Of a stretch of DNA of 64,000 nt, positions 60,868-64,000 are shown piece after piece. The notes beneath the pieces were generated by a model. The model was not told the DNA's origin and searched no databases. It saw nothing but the letters and a program-made list of their open reading frames with translations. The DNA lies in NCBI GenBank assembly GCA_000146855.1, contig GL405246.1, positions 501,022-565,021 of the forward strand. The letters run 5' to 3'. Positions within the stretch are counted from its first letter, which is position 1. Each line of letters starts with the position of its first letter. Origin of the DNA: [Eubacterium] yurii subsp. margaretiae ATCC 43715 (lineage in GTDB: Bacteria > Bacillota > Clostridia > Peptostreptococcales > Filifactoraceae). The position numbers and the translations under genes are program-made.

Positions 60868-63800
60868 TTAAATTGAAAGTTCAAATTCAAGTTTTTGTTC
60901 AAAGCCCCAAACGTCAAGCTCTATTATATAGCTCTTGCCGCTTTCGAAGATTTCTTTTCCTCTTGACTTATATGCTGTATTTATACTTCCATCAGCATTG
61001 AAGAAGGTCTTGGCATTTTCATCTACATTGCCATGATGTCCTACAGGCTCTATACTTATTCCGCTATATACTACCGTCTGACCGCCTCTACCGGGTACTG
61101 TTGTCCCGATTTTTGACTTGTCTTTTACATTTATTTCATGGATATTGTTAAAGATATTTTCCAAATAGCCATCGCTTACTGATATTTTCTTAGTTTTATT
61201 ATCATAGCTCAATGTAGCTTCATTTTTGATTACAAAGTAAGGATAGTGTATACCGCCTCTTGTCTCAAAATCAGGTGAGCGATATTTTTCAGATTTATCT
61301 ATAATGTTGATATAGTAATGTCCTGCTTTCAAGTTAGTCGGTATTGTAAGTCTTGTGCCTGTATTATCCAAAGAAGCGTCTGATACAGTGCCTGTCGCTG
61401 AATTGTAAACACCTGCTACCACACCGCTTAGCTTCAATTCAAAATCAGATGGAAGAGTGTTTGTAAGCATTACTTCTGTAGTTGGATTAGCTGTTGAAAG
61501 TAGTATAGGTGATGATGTTACCTTTAAAGTTTGATTGGCACTTAAGAATTTCTTGCCTGCTCTTTTTTCTATTGCGTTGATTACAGCCTGTTTTACAGCC
61601 TTGCTGTTGGCAGTTGCACCTGTTACCACATCTATTTCGCCCTTATTTACCTTCATTTGTTTTACTTCTTCTAAAGTTTTTCCTGTAAATTTATCAAAGA
61701 ATTTTGCATTTATTAGAGCGTCCCAGTAAGATTTATTTTTGTTTGTCCAAAATTCTTTTGTAGCTCCCGGAGCAAGTCCAAGCTCTCCTGTTTTGTTATC
61801 TTTTACCGATACTATCTTGCCTTCAGGCGTAATTTCCACCTTTACTCTTGCATTGAAAAATGGTGGATGTATAAAAGGATCTACCAAAGGATAGTTTCCC
61901 TGATCGACATTTGCGTCGCCTTCAAGTATCTTATTTGTTTCATTTGCAGTATATTCGAAGTTTATGATACCGTAACCAAGTACCTTGACTTCAATTACAT
62001 ATGTTGTTCCATTTTCAAACACCAATGTTTGTTTTTTGCCTATTCTTGCATTAGGTTTTATAGCTCCTGTGTTTTCATCAAATATTTCAGTTGCTGCTGT
62101 ACCAATAGTTCCATGATGTCCTATAGTATCTATTTCAACACCTTTTCCTATCTTACTCTTGTCTTTTATTATTATATGTTGGACATTTTCATATACATTG
62201 GCAAGATCTCCGTCGCTTACAGTGAGTTTTTTTGCAACACTGTCATAGCCTAAGCTTGCATTTGACTTAATAATAAAGTAAGGATAGTGTCCATCTTCTG
62301 CAAGACCGCCCTCAAAATCAGGTGAACGGTGTTTTTTATTAGCGTCAACTATATTTACATAATAGTGTCCTGCTTTCAAATTTGACGGTATATTTAAAGT
62401 TGTACCGTCTTGGCTTAAACTTGCGCCTTGAATTTTTGTCTTAGCATTATATATACCGTGAGATACACTGTGAAGTCTTACATCAAAGTCTGCAGGCAGT
62501 GTATTAGTAAATGATATAGCTGTTGTTCCAAGAGGATTTTCAATTTGTTGTGCTTTGAGCGTCTGATTATTGTTTAGGAATCCTCTTCCGGATCTTCCTT
62601 CAAATGCATTGATTACAGCCTCTTTTACAGCTATGCTGTTGGCAGTGGCTCCTGCGACTGTGTCTACTCCGCCAGTTCTCATATCCATATTTTTTACTTG
62701 ATCAAGATTTTTGCCTACAAATTTGGCGAAGAGATTACCTGCTATCATTCTATTCCAGTATTTTTGATGTCTGCTCCACGCAGGTCCTGTTCCTACTCCT
62801 TCAATTCCTGTATTATTGTTTGCAACTTCTATTATTTTATTGTCAGAATCTACTACTACTCTTACTCTCATATTGTAGAAAGGTGGATGTATAAATGGTG
62901 CAACTTGAGGATAGTTCACCTGATCCACATTGTAGTCGCCATATAAAATCCTTGATGTTGTATTTGTATTTTCTGATGATGTTATTGAATTTGCATCCTT
63001 AATTTCAATTTTGAAGTTATTATTTGTATATTCAGGTTTATTTTTTTCATACTGTCCAAATGCAGACGGAAGTTTTAGCTTATCTATCTTTGAAGTAGCT
63101 TCTATTACGATATTTGCATTTAGAGATTGTATATCCAAAGTCTGCACCTTTGCATCTATCTTTGTCTTATAGTTTTCTCCAGAAGACTGACTTACAAGTG
63201 CAGGTGATAGCTCAAGAGTTGTTATCTTAGTCTCTCCTGCTGTTTTTATCTGAGCCGGAGTCTTTACGATGACTTTTCCTCTAACTACTGTATCAGCGTC
63301 CATTTCTACATTTACTCTGTCTCCTCTTTGCTTGTCAACTACAATGTTGTTGATTTTTGAGTTGATAAGCTTGACACTGTTATCTCCGCCACCTTGAATT
63401 ATCAAAGTTCCGTCTACTTTGACATTGTTCAGTGTAACTTCGCCCTCTACCATAGTATTTCTTATTACGAGGTCATTGTCTATCTTGGCATTTGAAAGTA
63501 GAATTTTTGGATTATTTCCGCTTCCGTTTAGAGCTCCGTCAATATATGATTTTCCGTTAGCGTCAAAAGTAGTCGGATTGACGTCATCTTTAGCACTTAC
63601 ATTTAGAGAAGAAGCTACTTGTTTTACAGCATTTACCACTGCATTGATAAAACCTTTTGATGAAAAAGTGGCTCCTGATATTATGTCTACATCACTTGAT
63701 TTTTTATCAATTATCCTTTGTGCAAGTATTCTTGCTTTTTCCTCACCAAAGTATCCTGCTGTTTCACCATGGTCAATAAGGCTTATATCAGTGATTACTC

Positions 63801-64000
63801 CGCCTTGAACAGTAACTTTGACCTTTATATTTTTAGAAGAATTGAAGCCTTTTGCCTCACCTTCGTAAACGCCGTCATTAAGGTTTGTAAAAGTCATATT
63901 TTGTGTTGGAGGTACTGAGCTTCCGCCACCGCCACCTCCGCCACCGCCGGCAGCTTTTTGGTTTTTCTTTGCGTATTCTGATTCTCCTGGCTTAGTTGTC
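60868..64000 (-). CDS. Large FMN-binding-domain protein, 5' end beyond the window
   Basis: The frame stays open to base 64000, so the start lies outside; the ATG at 63897 is internal. Upstream codons encode a KPGESEYAKKNQKAA stretch and about nine glycines. From residue 1 at 63897: an FMN_bind domain (about 8-95; SGATFSSKG), a beta-rich bactofilin-like part (about 110-290), then two homologous units of about 340 residues (about 317-656 and 657-1009). Each unit holds one FMN_bind domain (VAGATANS, VTGATANS) and a second conserved domain with NLKAGHYY and RSPDFE. In other bacteria FMN_bind domains with SGAT carry covalently linked flavin in surface electron transfer. No sorting signal is seen at the C-terminus. 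Confidence 0.82.
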   Translation of the reverse strand, partial: TTKPGESEYAKKNQKAAGGGGGGGGGSSVPPTQNMTFTNLNDGVYEGEAKGFNSSKNIKVKVTVQGGVITDISLIDHGETAGYFGEEKARILAQRIIDKKSSDVDIISGATFSSKGFINAVVNAVKQVASSLNVSAKDDVNPTTFDANGKSYIDGALNGSGNNPKILLSNAKIDNDLVIRNTMVEGEVTLNNVKVDGTLIIQGGGDNSVKLINSKINNIVVDKQRGDRVNVEMDADTVVRGKVIVKTPAQIKTAGETKITTLELSPALVSQSSGENYKTKIDAKVQTLDIQSLNANIVIEATSKIDKLKLPSAFGQYEKNKPEYTNNNFKIEIKDANSITSSENTNTTSRILYGDYNVDQVNYPQVAPFIHPPFYNMRVRVVVDSDNKIIEVANNNTGIEGVGTGPAWSRHQKYWNRMIAGNLFAKFVGKNLDQVKNMDMRTGGVDTVAGATANSIAVKEAVINAFEGRSGRGFLNNNQTLKAQQIENPLGTTAISFTNTLPADFDVRLHSVSHGIYNAKTKIQGASLSQDGTTLNIPSNLKAGHYYVNIVDANKKHRSPDFEGGLAEDGHYPYFIIKSNASLGYDSVAKKLTVSDGDLANVYENVQHIIIKDKSKIGKGVEIDTIGHHGTIGTAATEIFDENTGAIKPNARIGKKQTLVFENGTTYVIEVKVLGYGIINFEYTANETNKILEGDANVDQGNYPLVDPFIHPPFFNARVKVEITPEGKIVSVKDNKTGELGLAPGATKEFWTNKNKSYWDALINAKFFDKFTGKTLEEVKQMKVNKGEIDVVTGATANSKAVKQAVINAIEKRAGKKFLSANQTLKVTSSPILLSTANPTTEVMLTNTLPSDFELKLSGVVAGVYNSATGTVSDASLDNTGTRLTIPTNLKAGHYYINIIDKSEKYRSPDFETRGGIHYPYFVIKNEATLSYDNKTKKISVSDGYLENIFNNIHEINVKDKSKIGTTVPGRGGQTVVYSGISIEPVGHHGNVDENAKTFFNADGSINTAYKSRGKEIFESGKSYIIELDVWGFEQKLEFELSI

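Overview
The window comes from a low-GC, motile, Gram-positive anaerobe of the Clostridia. AGA and ATA codons are very common, TTG starts are frequent, FliY is of the CheC-like type, and one very large motility/chemotaxis cluster runs in a single direction. The gene mix suggests a Peptostreptococcaceae-like organism (Filifactor / Peptoanaerobacter / Eubacterium yurii group), but that placement is inference and no rRNA is present to confirm it.

Layout. (1) 1-4.1 kb, minus strand: riboflavin operon ribD-ribE-ribBA behind an FMN riboswitch; its leader and one spacer carry small mobile elements, and no ribH follows ribBA in the 201 bases available. (2) 4.4-9.6 kb, minus strand: recJ-apt-relA/spoT operon ending in a terminator that overlaps the relA stop. 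(3) 9.7-12.4 kb, plus strand: late flagellar operon fliD-fliS-fliT-like-yjfB-like behind a probable sigma-D promoter. (4) 12.4-19.2 kb: a full-length glucose-type PTS EIICBA gene with codon use unlike its neighbours, bracketed by similar terminators, then a PASTA-domain PBP (SpoVD/PBP2 type), ispF and the RNase P RNA. (5) 19.4-54.3 kb: the fla/che cluster flgB-flgC-fliE-fliF-fliG-fliH-fliI-fliJ-(MotE/MgtE_N-like)-fliK, then a 202-residue secreted protein cassette, flgD-flgE, flbD-motA-motB-fliL-fliM-fliY-cheY-fliO-fliP-fliQ-fliR, flhB-flhA-flhF-flhG-(PilZ)-cheB-cheA-cheW-cheC-cheD-(membrane protein)-sigD-(SwrB position)-(MltG-like)-EAL/HDOD. (6) 54.5-60.5 kb: ridA, a small membrane protein, a GntR/ABC exporter locus with two paralogous permeases, and two DUF1275 membrane proteins. 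(7) 60.9-64.0 kb, minus strand: a large FMN-binding-domain protein that runs off the window.

How it works together. The fla/che cluster encodes the export gate, C-ring, rod base, hook, stator, chemotaxis core, the flagellar placement pair FlhF/FlhG and the late sigma factor. SigD would drive the separate fliD operon. Two proteins with c-di-GMP-type domains (PilZ and EAL-HDOD) lie in or at the end of the cluster. Flagellin, flgK/L, flgM, distal rod genes and cheR are not in the window.

The most distinctive non-coding content is two families of about 110-125 bp MITE-like elements. They share a TACTA tip and 3-bp TAA/TTA flanks, include one copy nested in another and one tandem pair, and sit only between genes. 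A second theme is two unrelated insertions (ptsG and the 202-residue gene), each bracketed by duplicated terminator sequences.
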